Shown here one piece after another: positions 9,810 to 21,175 of a DNA stretch of 64,000 nucleotides (positions within the stretch are counted from its first letter, which is position 1; each line of letters starts with the position of its first letter). The translations under genes were made by a program, and so were the position numbers. The stretch comes from Cercophora sp. LCS_1 (lineage: Eukaryota > Ascomycota > Sordariomycetes > Sordariales > Lasiosphaeriaceae), in the NCBI GenBank assembly GCA_036250225.1, contig JAPZLL010000036.1:1-64000 (forward strand). Direction: 5' to 3'. The notes under the pieces are model-generated. The model made no database searches, was not told the DNA's origin, and saw only the letters and a program-made list of their open reading frames with translations.

Positions 9810-12800
9810 ATGTTTAGTAGATCACACAGCAAAAACTACGGTTTCGCCAAAGATAAGGAGAAGCAGAAGGGGAAAGCAAAGGACGTCCACCAGCTATCAG
9901 CACTGACCGAGCTTGGCTTGATCGGACCGGACTCGTCCAAGGCGCGATCTGGTGGTCGCAGCGCTTGGAGAACAGACTTTGACCGGCTGAACTACTCGTC
10001 CAGCAGTGCTGCGAGGTCCTTCGGAGGAGGGACATACCCAGAGAAGAGTAGGTTTACTTTTCCGATCGTGCGCCGTCTACGTGCAGGCTGGCTTGCTCTG
10101 GCTTGCGCCGTTGGTTCCACTGCGCGTTGTCGGGCCAGGTGCTACTGTCGGTGTGTGTGCGCGCCACTTGACGCAGAAGGCTGACTCTCTTGTTTGCAAA
10201 AAACTAGACCACTCCATCGCCACCGGCACTCTTCGTGCCCCGTCGCATCGTTCTGCGGCCTCGATCAACTCGGCCACCTCGCTGGAGAGCACCAGGGCAG
10301 CCATCACGAGGATGAATTCCGATCGGAGTCGCTCGCGCCGTGAGCGCACCTTTGTGGGGAGCGAGTGCGCCGTGTGCGAGGAGCCGTTGGAGCATACTCT
10401 TCGCGGCGAGAGGATACTGCAATTTTCGTGCTCTCATGTGTCGCACGAGGCTTGTTTCTACGAGTTCATCCGCGAGTTCGAATCTCAGTACTGCCCGACA
10501 TGCAATGCGCCACTTCACCTGGATACCAGCCGCGGCGGCAATGTGATTGATATTGGTATGTTCTGTTCTGCGCGTGTTTAGAAGGTGGTGCTGACTACGA
10601 CGTAGAAAAAATCAGCAACATGGTGCGCGCCGTGTCGGTCAACGACTCACAGTCGCGAGGCACGCCGACACCGACACAGCCTTGGGAGGACCCAGTTCGG
10701 CCGCCGAGTCGGGGATCGAACGCAAGACAGCAAGGACCATCAGGTGTGAACGGCCGCGATATGGCGCCGAGGGGTGGTCTGCGGGACAGCCGTGACACCC
10801 GGGACAGCCGCGATCCGCCAATGTTGGACCACCGTTACACGCCCGGCTCCGTATCAAGACATGCTAGGAGCGACAGCGAAGCGACAGGAGTGGCGTCGTC
10901 CAACGGATACCCCGAGACTACCCAGAGTGGGCCGCCTCGCCGGCACGACTACGACGTTCAGGCCATGGAGACTTCGCTTGCCAGCCCCCGCACTGTGACT
11001 CGAAACCCCATTCCGGCCCCCATGGTCACCGTTCGCTCGGAGTTCCCGACTATCAACCGCTCGCGACAGCAGCAGACTTTGACCTGCCTTGTGACTGTCG
11101 AGGTTCCTGACAACAAATGGAGACCGGACCCTGAGGATCTTCAGAGCGCGCCGCCGATAGCCTCGAGCAGGACAGACGATGGATTTTCTGCTCGTCCAGG
11201 ATCGCCAGCACGCAGCAGTGCCCCGCGATTCTACCCTTACGAATCCTCCGAGGTATTGGCCGAGATGACGGAGAATCTGCGCAACCGGGTCGACAACTGG
11301 CACGGCCTTGATTTCAGCCGGTAAGTACCAACCGCATCTTGTGGTGGACTGGGCCTGTAATTCAAAACACCCGGTTTGCTCCCATTTCGGAGAAAGTGCA
11401 AGAGCTGACCTATCAATCGTTAGATTTGGCAAGCTTCGTCTGTACGGGACGCTCCGTGTGGGCAAAGACAAGGTGTCATGGCAGGAGCTTGAGTGCTTCC
11501 TCTTCGCCGAGATGCTTATTTGCGTCAAGGAGAAGAAGAGCTCCCAGCAGTCATCATCCCAGTGGGACGACGACAGCGTGCCAAGGAAGGCGACTCGCTG
11601 CACGTTGAAGGGATCGATCCTGATCAAGAAGCATCTGAACGAAGTTTCCGAGACCGGCACGATTGATGAGAATATTCTAACCCTCAGCTTGTCGGTCGCC
11701 GAGCTGCCACAATTCCACCTCAGATTTGAGAACCGAAACCAGCTCAAGCTTTGGCAGCAGGCTCTCCTGGACCTGAACGCGATCGAGACTTCGCCGGTGC
11801 GCAGCCCCGATTACGATCGCGGGGAGTTTTCCGAGACGGACGAGGATGACTGGCAAAGAACACCGCACTCCAGCCGACCGCAGCGAGTATCGTCTCTTGC
11901 TTCGTCGTGGGGAGGTGCCAAATCGGCCACTACAGCACCAACCGAGTATACAAACTTTGCCAGGAGCCCCTTACCGTCCATCCACGTACCTGTCGATGTC
12001 GTTGTCGTGGTCCCCATTTCTGCCTCCATGCAAGGTGTTAAGATCAACCTTGTTCGCGATGCACTGCGCTTCATGGTCCACACTCTCGGCGAGCGTGACC
12101 GCATGGGCTTGGTGACATTCGGGTCTTCTGGAGGCGGCGTTCCCATTGTTGGCATGACCACAAAGGCTTGGCCGGGTTGGAGTAACGTACTGAACTCGGT
12201 CAAACCCGTTGGGCAAAAGAGTCACCGAGCCGATGTGGTCGAGGGCGCTAATGTCGCCATGGATCTGCTCATGGGCCGGAAGTACAACAACCCCATTGCC
12301 ACAATCATGCTCATCAGCGATGCTTCCACGTCGGATGCCGATAGCGTCGACTTCGTCGTGTCACGCGCAGAGGCAGCCAAGTAAGTCGCATGTCGAAATT
12401 CCAGTATATTTGCTAACGATTGGTAGGATTACGATTCACTCGTTTGGCCTTGGGATGACCCACAAGCCGGATACAATGATTGAACTTTCAACCAGGACTA
12501 AGGCGCAGTATACCTACGTCAAGGACTGGATGATGCTGCGAGAATGCCTGGCTGGTTGTCTTGGTGCCATGCAGACATTGTCGCATCAGAACGTCAAGCT
12601 CAAGCTCAAGTTACCCGAGGGATCACCGGCGAAATTCCACAAGATCAGCGGCGCCCTCCAGATCACCAAGCGCGCAACTGGCCGTGACGCCGAAGCGGCC
12701 CTCGGCGATCTCCGATTTGGCGACAAGCGCGACATCTTGGTACAGCTGGTTATCATGCCCGATAACACATCGCAGGAGCAGCTGCCTCAAGATCCGTGGG

Positions 12801-13648
12801 ACAACATCGTGTCTGGACTGGAGGCCCTTGGCGGTCCCATGGACCAGGATGAGCAGAGAGCCGTTTCGGTAGAAGAGGTGCCACTTATCCAGGCGGATCT
12901 TCTGTGGGGTGACATCCTCCGAGATGGCACGTCCCAGCACACCCGGCCGTCTCTCTTGGCCATTACCATGCTCCCGGCTTCAAATTCAAAGAAGTCATGG
13001 AATGGTTCCCCTCCCATCCCGCCGCACCCACATATTGTGCAGCGCCGGATGGAGCTACTCACATCGGACATGTTGACTCGCGCCCTTACACTGGTCAGCA
13101 GAGGACAGCATGACCGGGCACACACCCTGTTGAATGAGACGCGCTCTATTCTCAAGGGACTTGGAAAGGGTGGTCTCCCACCTGTTCCACCGGTGCCGTC
13201 AGGCAAGTCACAGCCTTCGACCCCTCACCCACTTCATGACCACTCCCCTATTTCGGCAACTCCCGACCGAAAGAATTCTCCTTCGCCCACATCAGCAACC
13301 GCCCCGTCACTGAATGGCTTTCCAACGCCCTCGCTCCCCCGCAGCCGATCAAATGACGGACTCATGGGCACGGCCATCGGAATTGACGGCCCTACGGTGG
13401 CAGCGCTCGACGCAGAGCTCGAGTCCAGCTTGGAGTGGATCAGCCACCCAGCTGTATTTGGGCGTGACAGCCGCAAGGCCGTCTTGCAAGCCATTGGCGT
13501 CATCAGCTCTCAACGGGCCTTTACTTTCCGGACACCGATCGAGAGCCTCTGGGCTGGTCGTGTCAACGGGGTGAAGAAGCTGACGGAGAAGAGCAGAGAA
13601 TGGCGCGAGGAAGGCGGCGTCGAGGGCGGCATCATGGAAGAGGCATAA
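9810..13648 (+). CDS. RING-H2/PH/VWA protein, Far1/Ste5-like domain order
   Basis: Exons 9810-10047, 10208-10555, 10606-11320, 11424-12380 and 12427-13648 give 1159 residues. All four introns are GT-AG and phase-consistent; the 10556-10605 intron carries a GCTGAC branch site. Domains in order: a RING-H2 finger at about 133-178 (CAVC, FSCSH, CPTC); a PH-like domain at about 430-555 ending in the typical C-terminal helix with Trp544; a VWA domain at about 620-810; then a WAV3-like C-terminal extension and a Pro/Ser-rich linker. The VWA metal site is degenerate: the usual D-x-S-x-S reads P-I-S-A-S at 631-635. RING, PH and VWA in this order are known from yeast Far1 and Ste5, scaffolds of the pheromone MAP-kinase cascade. 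An E3 ubiquitin ligase role like plant WAV3 proteins is the alternative. The family call comes from architecture; orthology is inferred. Confidence 0.8.
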
Positions 13649-14382
13649 TACTCTCCAACACGAGAATGCTCACGCCCTCCCTCGCACAACATCATTCCAA
13701 CACAAAACCCGACATAGCGCAGAGGCTCGAGACCCTGCGCTTCTACACGTTCCCCTTATTCTCCCACATATACAGACGGGGCCACACGCTCCAACTTCTT
13801 CGGCCCATAGCGACTTGTTTTGGTTGGTGGGATTACTTCATGCTGCGCTGGAAAGATACCACTTTGTTTCGGGGATTCAACTGTTTTTTTCTTCTCCCGA
13901 TATACGACGATGCCTTTTTTTTTTTCACTTTGATGTCTCAATGGTTACTCTTCGTACACGGCCAGATGTTTTTCTCTTTTATGTGTTTCCGGAGTCGGCG
14001 AAACATAAAAGGCAAAAGGGGGCAGGCCAGGGCTGGATGTCGCGGATGTGTCTAATATGGATGGAAATGTGCCAAAGAGGCAAACGGGATGGTTTAGGGA
14101 CCAGGAAGAGGAGGAAACGGGAATACTTGGGCTGCTTTACGCATTGGGGTTGAGGGATATGTACTTGTACGATCATAGTTGTAGTGTTGGTATCAGGCAC
14201 TCGGTCTGATGTAACCGACGCCCGTGGCGGAACGGGAATGAGACGCAATGTGCAGAGTCTTAAGCTGAAAAAGTCTCCAAAGATGTGATATACCTGATTG
14301 TGACTGCTTGCATTCTCTTCCTCATGGCGTGTATAGGATCGCCATGTAGCAAGTTCAAATCCACTGAAGGGTCCCGAAAACG

Positions 14383-14391
14383 ATCTGATAA
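14383..14391 (+). promoter_or_regulatory. ATCTGATAA, SreA/SRE-type iron GATA site
   Basis: This matches ATCWGATAA, the extended site described for the fungal iron-responsive GATA repressors (SreA, SRE, Sre1), which shut down siderophore genes when iron is plentiful. It lies about 1.28 kb before the start of the siderophore-type transporter. One such 9-mer is expected by chance in a window this size, so its weight comes from the second copy 370 bp away and from the gene downstream. Confidence 0.5.
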
Positions 14392-14752
14392 ACATACCCC
14401 GGTCTCGGTCAGCCCCAGTGCCAGCTTCCGACCCCATGTCACGGAAGAGGGAGCGAACAAGTTTCCATCAGACGTTGCGTAACGGCAATAAGGTAATCGG
14501 ACAAGAAACCGGAATAAAGAAATACGGTTACGGGACGGGCGGATGCAACGGGAAGGCGAAGATCATTGCCGAGCGTCGGCGATTTGGCGGTTACTGTGGA
14601 TCATGACACGACAGTCCAGTTCCAGGTTGCAAGGGGCGGGCAGCGGGCAGCGGGCAGAGACGGACGGACGGGGAACGGAATGGGAAGGAAGGGAACGCCC
14701 GACCGGCTGCTGGAGACCCGCCCCAGGCGGTGGGACCCTGGGAAAAGAAAAT

Positions 14753-14761
14753 TTATCTGAT
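14753..14761 (-). promoter_or_regulatory. Second iron-GATA site (ATCAGATAA on minus strand)
   Basis: TTATCTGAT on the plus strand reads ATCAGATAA on the minus strand, an exact ATCWGATAA match, about 0.9 kb before the transporter start. A plain AGATAA follows at 14767-14772. Together with the site at 14383 it makes regulation by an SreA-like factor likely. Confidence 0.5.
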
Positions 14762-15660
14762 GCTTTAGATAATCTGTGGCCAATCAGCGGAGCGGAACGT
14801 GCGCGTGATTGGGTGGGGGACCTGCAGTTGTGGGGTGCTGGCTTCTGGTTCTGAAGGCAAATGTGCTGCACTGTTTTTCGGGCTGCGGGCTGCTGCTGGC
14901 TGGGCCTGCGCGCAGCTTGTCATATGCAACGCGGGTGCCTGGGCTGTATGTAACTGACTGTTTTTGTTCCCGAGGCAGGAGGAATGGGAAAAATGGGGTC
15001 CCTCAACCACCTATCTACCTCCCCACCTTCCTTGGTTTTTTCTTCTGGGCGCGAGTGAGTATTATGTACGGTGAAAAGAGGATTGGGCGGCTAAGTAGCT
15101 CAGGTGATGTTTTGCTCCGTCCGATTCGCTCATGGGGTCCGAGGATGTGTGAGACATAACGGGGAGGAGGTGGTGACTGGTGAGAGGGGGGGGGGGCTTA
15201 GCGCGGGAAGGACGTGGGATGCAGCTGGTCTCTTCCTCTCCGGGGTAGGTGAGTAATAAATGGTGCGCTGGACGCAGTTATTCGGGTTTGGTTTTACAGT
15301 GAGGGATACCCAAGAAGTAAGAGAGTGGGCTGAAGAACTCTTGTCTCCTGCTCACACGACGGGCTGGTGGCGTTTTCCGTACGATCCCATTCTGCATCCA
15401 AAAAAACATTCCGATACCTACAACTTCTTTCCCTACCCACTCTCACCCTTTTCGATCTTTTGAATATTCTTTAGTTCTTACACAGTTTGGAGCTTTGGCT
15501 TTTTTACCTTTTTCCTCTTTTTCTTGCGAAAGACCTTGTGACGCATAGTTTGGGCTTCGGTCGTTTAAATATCTATCTCTCCGATGAGGGCGCAACTGCC
15601 TAAACGCTAAAACGCACCCCGTTTCCTTACCTCTTTGCGCGCCACCGACCGGTAGGTAAC

Positions 15661-17701
15661 ATGGCCGCTACTGGCGATCGGGAGGAGGACGGCGGCGTGA
15701 ACGCGCCCCTCCTAGCGGCGCAACCGCAACCGGACGACGATGTTCGGGCGAGGGATTACGGCGCCACTTCCACCTCCGAGAATGCCAGCGTCGAGGCCGG
15801 TACCGAGAGCATCGCCGATTCGGCATCAACCAATTCCGAAGTCCAGGATGGCGTCCGGCGCATCGAAGCCGTCGCCCGGACCTGGTCCAAGACGGGGCTC
15901 ATCGTCGCGTATATGAGCGTCTTCTTGATGGCCTTTACAACGTCTCTCGAGGGACAGGTCACGTACCCTCTTGCGGCCTTTGCCGTCAGCTCGTTCAACC
16001 ACCACTCGCTGCTGTCAACCGTCTATGTTGTGCAGAATGTTGTCAATGGTACTTAGTCCGCTGTAATGTCCGGGATGATGGTGTGGTGATGTTAACATCT
16101 GGCTAGCCGTCATCAAACCCCCTATGGCCAAGATTGCCGATGTCTTTGGTCGTCTGGAGGCGTTCTGCATCTCTGTCGGCTTCCTTGTGCTCGGCTACGT
16201 CCAGATGGCGGCGTCAAGGAATGTCGAGACCTACGCCTCGGCTCAGATATTCTACTCGGCGGGCGGGACGGGCCTCCAGATCCTCCAGCAGGTCTTCATC
16301 GCCGACACGAGTGACTTCCTCAACCGGGCGCTCCTATCGAGTCTACCAGACAGCCCTTTTCTCGTCACCGTGTGGATCGGCCCGGCCATTGCCTCCGCCA
16401 TCCTCGCCAACTCGACCTGGCGCTGGGGGTACGGCATGTGGGCCTTCATCCTCCCCGTCGCCTTCCTCCCTCTAGCCCTGAGTCTGTTCCTCAACACACG
16501 CAAAGCGGAGGCTATGGGCCTCCTTAAGAAGAAGGCACCATCTCCCGTCGACGAAGAACCCGCCCTGCACGTCCTCAAGCGCCTCTTCAACGACCTCGAC
16601 ATCGTCGGCACGTTCCTCTTTAGCGCTGGCCTCTCCCTCATCCTCATCCCTCTGACCCTCGCCTCCCGCTCCCCATCCGGCTGGCACGACTGGTCCATCC
16701 TCGCCATGATCTTCACCGGCATCCTGTTCCTCATCCTCTTCCCCCTCTGGGAATCCCGCCCCGATCTCGCCCCGCACCCTCTCCTGCCCCTCGGCCTCCT
16801 CAAGTCCCGCACCTTCAACGCAGGCTGCGCCCTCGGCTTCTTCTGGTTCATGATCTTCTACATCGCCGTCCAGCCCTACTTTTACTCATATCTCCTCGTG
16901 GCCCTCAACCTCCCTGTCGCCCGCGCTGGGCCCATCACTCAAACCTTTTCCTTCGCCTCCACCATCGCCGCCATCACCGCCTCGCTCCTCATCCGTCGCG
17001 CAAAGGTCGCGCCCCGTCCGAGACCGTATATCATTGCCGGCGCGGGACTCTACACCGTGGCGGTCACCACACTTCTCGTCACGCGCACGCGCGCCGTTTC
17101 GATCCTCACGCTGTTTCTTGCACAAGGCATGCTCGGCGCTGGCGCCGGTTTGATGCACGTTGCTACGCAACTCGCGGTGCAGGCCAGCTGCGGGAGTCAC
17201 CACGCTCATGTCGGGGTTGCGACGGCGGCGTTTTTGACGGTTGTGGAAGTTGGTGCTGCGGTGGGGAGCGCTTTGTCGGGGGCCGTCTGGAGCAAACTGG
17301 TACCCATGAAGCTCGTGGCATATCTACCTGAGGCGGTAAAAGGAGAGGCGAGCAAGATTTATGCCAGCGTCGTGGTAGCGTGTAGTTACAAATGGGGGAG
17401 TCCCGAGCGAGAGGCTATTGCGCAGGCGTACCAGGAGACGATCACGGTGCTACTTTGGGTTGCGCTGGGGATGTGCTTACCGTTGGTTTTGGTGGCGTTG
17501 GCGGTGAAGGATGAGAGGTTGGACGAATGTGGCGAGGTGAGAGGGCGGGTGATTGGGAGTGCTAGCGGTGGGGAGGGTGTCGTGGTCTCCAATCTCGTGG
17601 ATGACTACCAGAATAACAACAAGAAATGGTGGAGGTGGGCGTGGACGAGCAAGCAAAGGCCTAAGAAGCCTGGGGTGGAAGGTCAGGGGCTGTTGACCTG
17701 A
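15661..17701 (+). CDS. MFS siderophore-iron transporter (SIT/ARN type)
   Basis: Exons 15661-16048 and 16107-17701 (58-bp intron) encode 660 residues. About 75 hydrophilic residues precede the first membrane helix, and about 14 helices follow in the usual SIT arrangement. The SIT-type motif between helices 2 and 3 (KIADVFGRLEAF) is present right after the splice joint. Members of this family import ferric siderophores across the plasma membrane by proton symport; well-known relatives are MirB, MirC and yeast Arn/Sit1. The substrate cannot be read from sequence. No siderophore synthetase lies nearby, so it may serve xenosiderophore uptake. Two iron-GATA sites upstream suggest repression in high iron. 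It converges with the reductase gene, only 179 bp away. Confidence 0.85.
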
Positions 17702-17880
17702 CCTGATGCATGCATTGAGTTTCGTGATTTTTTGTGGTTTTTGATATGGATATCCTGATTGCATGGCCGGCGGTACATTTGCGATAATTATTACCATTAC
17801 CCCTAGTAGGGTTCGATTACAATGATAAACAGATGGATGAACCCATCGTCTTAATGTCAATTGGAGAATTCCCAAGAGAG

Positions 17881-19265
17881 TTACTCGGCCTGAATAATCT
17901 TGCTCTCAAAATGAAAGCCCGCCTTATCCAGCCTGTCAATAAACCCCTGACCGAGACAAGCAGGTGTGTAAACACCGCCAGGCACCAACTTCTCGTCGAT
18001 ATCATCTTGCAACAATGTCGCTGCCGCCTCGGCAAGCAGGATACCCGTCACTGTCGCAAGGATTAGCAATCCGTCGTCAACCTTGTCCAAGTCACTTACG
18101 GTAGTAATTCGGCCCCTTGAACCAAGCCCTGCAATACGCAACCTCACCATCCCCACCTCCTACAACATCAGGCTTCCCAATGCCCCGATACTCAACCTCA
18201 TCCTTTTCGGCATCCTCCAAGCTCGCGCCCTCACCCGGCTGCGTCACCCGCTTGGCGATGAACCGCCTTAAAAACGGCGTGGCGAGGATAATCCCAAACA
18301 CCATCAACCCAAAATGAATCCCAATACCCGCCGCCACGCTCTTCGCACGCATAAACTGCCGAAACGAGAAATTCGGCCCGTACGCCTCCCCCTTGAGCGC
18401 CGGCGTCGAAGCCACTAACCCCCACGTCCTCTCTACCAACGCCCCGTCTGTCCTCGCCGCGATCGAACTCGTTTGCAAACCCAGCACCGGGACTTTCACC
18501 AAACCAGTAAGACGTGTCAGGAATCCCAACCTCCCCGCACTCGCGGGGAGGGGATTTGGCACGGGAGACAATGCAAACGGCTTATACGAAGCGGCTGCCT
18601 CGCGCATAGAAAAATTATCGAGCAGCGTCAGCGCAGTAGAGAGCGTCCCGCCCGAGGGCGCACCCTTGATACGCAGCGAGACGGTCACATCGCGCGTGGG
18701 CGCGTTGCTAAAGGACGACCGGATGAGCGAGGCCAGGGTCCAGGTCACCAGATCTGAGGGGGCTGATTCGATGCCGATTTGCGGGAACATGAGCGCGCCG
18801 GTTGAGGCGGCCGTGGACGCATACTTGGTGATCATGCGGTGGACAAAGGGCACTTCGCCTGTTACGTCGAGGTAGTGCGTGCCGGACTCGGCGCAGGCGC
18901 GGAAGGCCGACTCGCCGTAGCGGCCGTAGGGACCTACGGTGGTGATCAGGATGAAGGTCTTGCGGGCGAGCTTGGTTAGGTCATCTTCTGACAAGGAGCA
19001 GATTTCGATCTCGGGCTGGCGCCGGTCGGGGTTCCAGGCGTGGCATTGCGTGACGAGGTCTTGGAGTTTGGACTGGCTGCGGCCCGCGATCGCCCAGCGG
19101 AGGTCGGTGGGCAGGTGGGTTGCGATGTGCTTGGCGGTGAACTTGCCCGTGTAGCCTGCGGGCTGGTTTTAGTTGTGAGTGAGGGGGGTATTGTTTGATG
19201 TTTAACTCACCTGTCGCGCCAAAGACTACGACGTCATATTGGCGGTCGTGCTGCTTTAACACCAT
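17881..19265 (-). CDS. Saccharopine dehydrogenase-like oxidoreductase
   Basis: Minus-strand exons 19265-19211, 19155-18100 and 18050-17881 encode 426 residues; introns are 55 and 49 bp. The first splice joint rebuilds the nucleotide-binding motif GATGYTGK at residues 16-23 of a Rossmann fold, which confirms the intron. Later markers of this fungal and animal family are VGPYGRYGE, HYLDVTGE and the PGEGASLEDAEKDEVEYRG segment that follows a hydrophobic helix. These proteins are relatives of saccharopine dehydrogenase and are often labelled trans-acting enoyl reductases, but they are not the lysine-pathway enzyme and their substrate is mostly unknown. The hydrophobic segment near residue 310 suggests membrane or lipid-droplet attachment (inference). 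Transcribed divergently from eL43. Confidence 0.85.
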
Positions 19266-20045
19266 GATGGCGATGGGTTCCCTGGCGAGGTTTTTGAAGC
19301 TGGGTGTCCTGCAGATGCTAAGATCCTGCCGCTAATCAGAGAGGGGAGTGAGATGGGAATGAACGTGATCTGGGACTCAATTCACGAGATTCACGGCCGT
19401 CAAAGTACGATTGAGGTAACAGCTGCTATTTTGAATGAGTTGTTGTACGTTGATGTAGCGATATTGTCATGAGGTGGAAACGATGTCAGGAGGAGGAAGA
19501 CAAAGGCCCACCTCAATTCGACGGCGGAACGCTGGGGCCCTAAAGGCAACGAAGTGTATGTATCATCGGGAAGCGATCCATCTCTGGCCAAATCTCCAGC
19601 CTCTGAGACAGTGAGAATACTATACGGGGGGGTTCTTTTGCCCGTCTCGCCATCGCGCCGTTCTGAACAGGGAAACATCGCCGTTGCGGCTTCTGGCATC
19701 CCATAGGTCGTCCCAAAATGCTAGGGAGAGGCGTCGGCGTCGCAGACTTGGCAGCCAGGAGGAAGATCGGCTGCCGGCTGGCGGTCCCATGGCGGGCAGA
19801 TGCCAAGGATTGGATTTTGCCCCGCGTTCGAAGCCCAAGCCCTGACCCCACTCTTTTCCCCCCCAGTGCTGTTCACAACTTCGGGGAAATGGTTTTGCCT
19901 AGCCTCCGTTGAATTTCCGCGCGCAGCCCCCCGGTTCACCCACCAGGCAAGAAAATACGCTGGACTTTTATCAAAAATCCGCCCGCACCGCCCAGCACCG
20001 ACATTTTCGAGATCAACAACCCAGTGATCCCACCACACAGCCAAA
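19266..20045. other. Shared divergent promoter region
   Basis: 780 bp between two divergently transcribed genes, the reductase (-) and eL43 (+). No reading frame is convincing. It should hold both promoters, but I see no element that I can name with confidence. Confidence 0.5.
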
Positions 20046-21175
20046 ATGTCCAAGAGAACTAAGAAGGTCGGCATCTCCGGCAAGGTACGTAAATTATCGA
20101 ATTCCCAATTCCCTCATTTTGTGTCGAAGGAAATGCGCTGACGAGCGGAACAGTACGGCACAAGGTTCGTCGCCCACAAATTTCCTACCATTTTGAATTC
20201 CCATGTGCTTTTCGACGACGACCCCGCTCGATTGTGTTCGACACCGAATCTGGATTTCCCTTGCGATTGCGAGTCGGCGACGGACCATTTGAGTGTGAGC
20301 TGGGGACGACGGGAGTTGGGACGAGCTCGTGCTGGACAGTTGCCCTAGGAATCAGCATGCGACAACACGACGAGGACGATGAAGCACGAAACCCGTGTTC
20401 ACCTTGGTGGAAGAGACGCATTCTCCCGCCTTGCACCCTTGTTCTAATCCGGCCGGCGGCTCCCATGACATTCTGACTCCCGTTTGACCTGGCGCGGTTG
20501 TCTTCGTCTATACGCACTGGATCGATGAATATGCGATTGGAAGTGCTGACACGGTTGTTCAGATACGGTGCTTCGCTCCGTAAGCTCGTCAAGAAGCAGG
20601 AAGTGTCTCAGCACGCCAAGTAGTAAGTACTTCAGTCCACACACAGGCTCGGTGAATATTGACATGTCGATAGTACCTGCAGTACGTAACCAGAATAATA
20701 CGGGAGAAGGCCGTCTGGGTGTGGAACGGCTGCATCGTCGTCAGCCCAGGCGACTTGGGTTTTGTATTGCATATGCTAACGAGTCGTTTCCGCAACAGCA
20801 TTCTGCGGCAAGGGTGAGTCAATGTTCTTGGTCCTCTTGCATATCGATAAACTAACAAGCTGAATAGACAACGTGAGGCGTACTGCTGTCGGCATCTGGG
20901 TACGTTGCGGCTGATGTGTTGATCTTGTTGCCTGAAATGATCAGGCCCAGATACAACACTAAACTGCCCCCACGATTTACGTGACTGGACGATGACTAAC
21001 TCGAATGCAGTCGTGCAAGTCCTGCAAGAAGACGATGGCTGGTGGTGCTTACACTGTCGCGTAAGTTGATTCGACAATCCCAGCCTTGCTACTCTGACTA
21101 ACCGACACCAGGACTCCCGCTGCCGCTGCCATGCGGTCAACTCTCCGCAGACTTCGCGAGATCACTGAGGTTTAG
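20046..21175 (+). CDS. rpl43: 60S ribosomal protein eL43 (L43/L37a), eight exons
   Basis: Exons 20046-20084, 20154-20164, 20563-20622, 20674-20681, 20799-20813, 20868-20899, 21011-21060 and 21112-21175 (39, 11, 60, 8, 15, 32, 50 and 64 nt) give exactly 92 residues, the length of yeast Rpl43. The product starts MSKRTKKVGISGK and carries the zinc-ribbon cysteines as CTFC (39-42) and CKSC (57-60). Alignment with the family fixes each joint, for example Y-T-C-T-F-C-G-K, which needs the 8-nt and 15-nt exons. Every intron is GT-AG. Seven introns of 51-398 bp interrupt 279 coding bases, so correct expression depends on recognition of three microexons. The protein is a component of the large ribosomal subunit. 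Confidence 0.93.

Larger units (their letters stand above)
13649..15660. other. Intergenic: 3' UTR, then transporter promoter
   Basis: No gene is seen. The left part is the 3' region of the RING-PH-VWA gene, with T-runs near 13915-13926. The right part is the upstream region of the siderophore transporter: it holds two iron-GATA sites (14383, 14753), a short GGGCAGC tandem at about 14638-14660 and an 11-G run near 15186. The last 250 bp before the start codon are pyrimidine-rich, common in fungal promoters. Confidence 0.6.

Noticed and set aside
10556..10581. 26-bp intron ending in TTTAG in the RING-PH-VWA gene
   Set aside because: In frame but too short for splicing; the acceptor at 10605 gives a 50-bp intron with a GCTGAC branch site and keeps the frame as well.
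20370..20480. C/D snoRNA in the long eL43 intron
   Set aside because: A CGATGAA and a CTGA are present at a plausible distance, but the C box deviates from consensus and no flanking terminal stem is seen.
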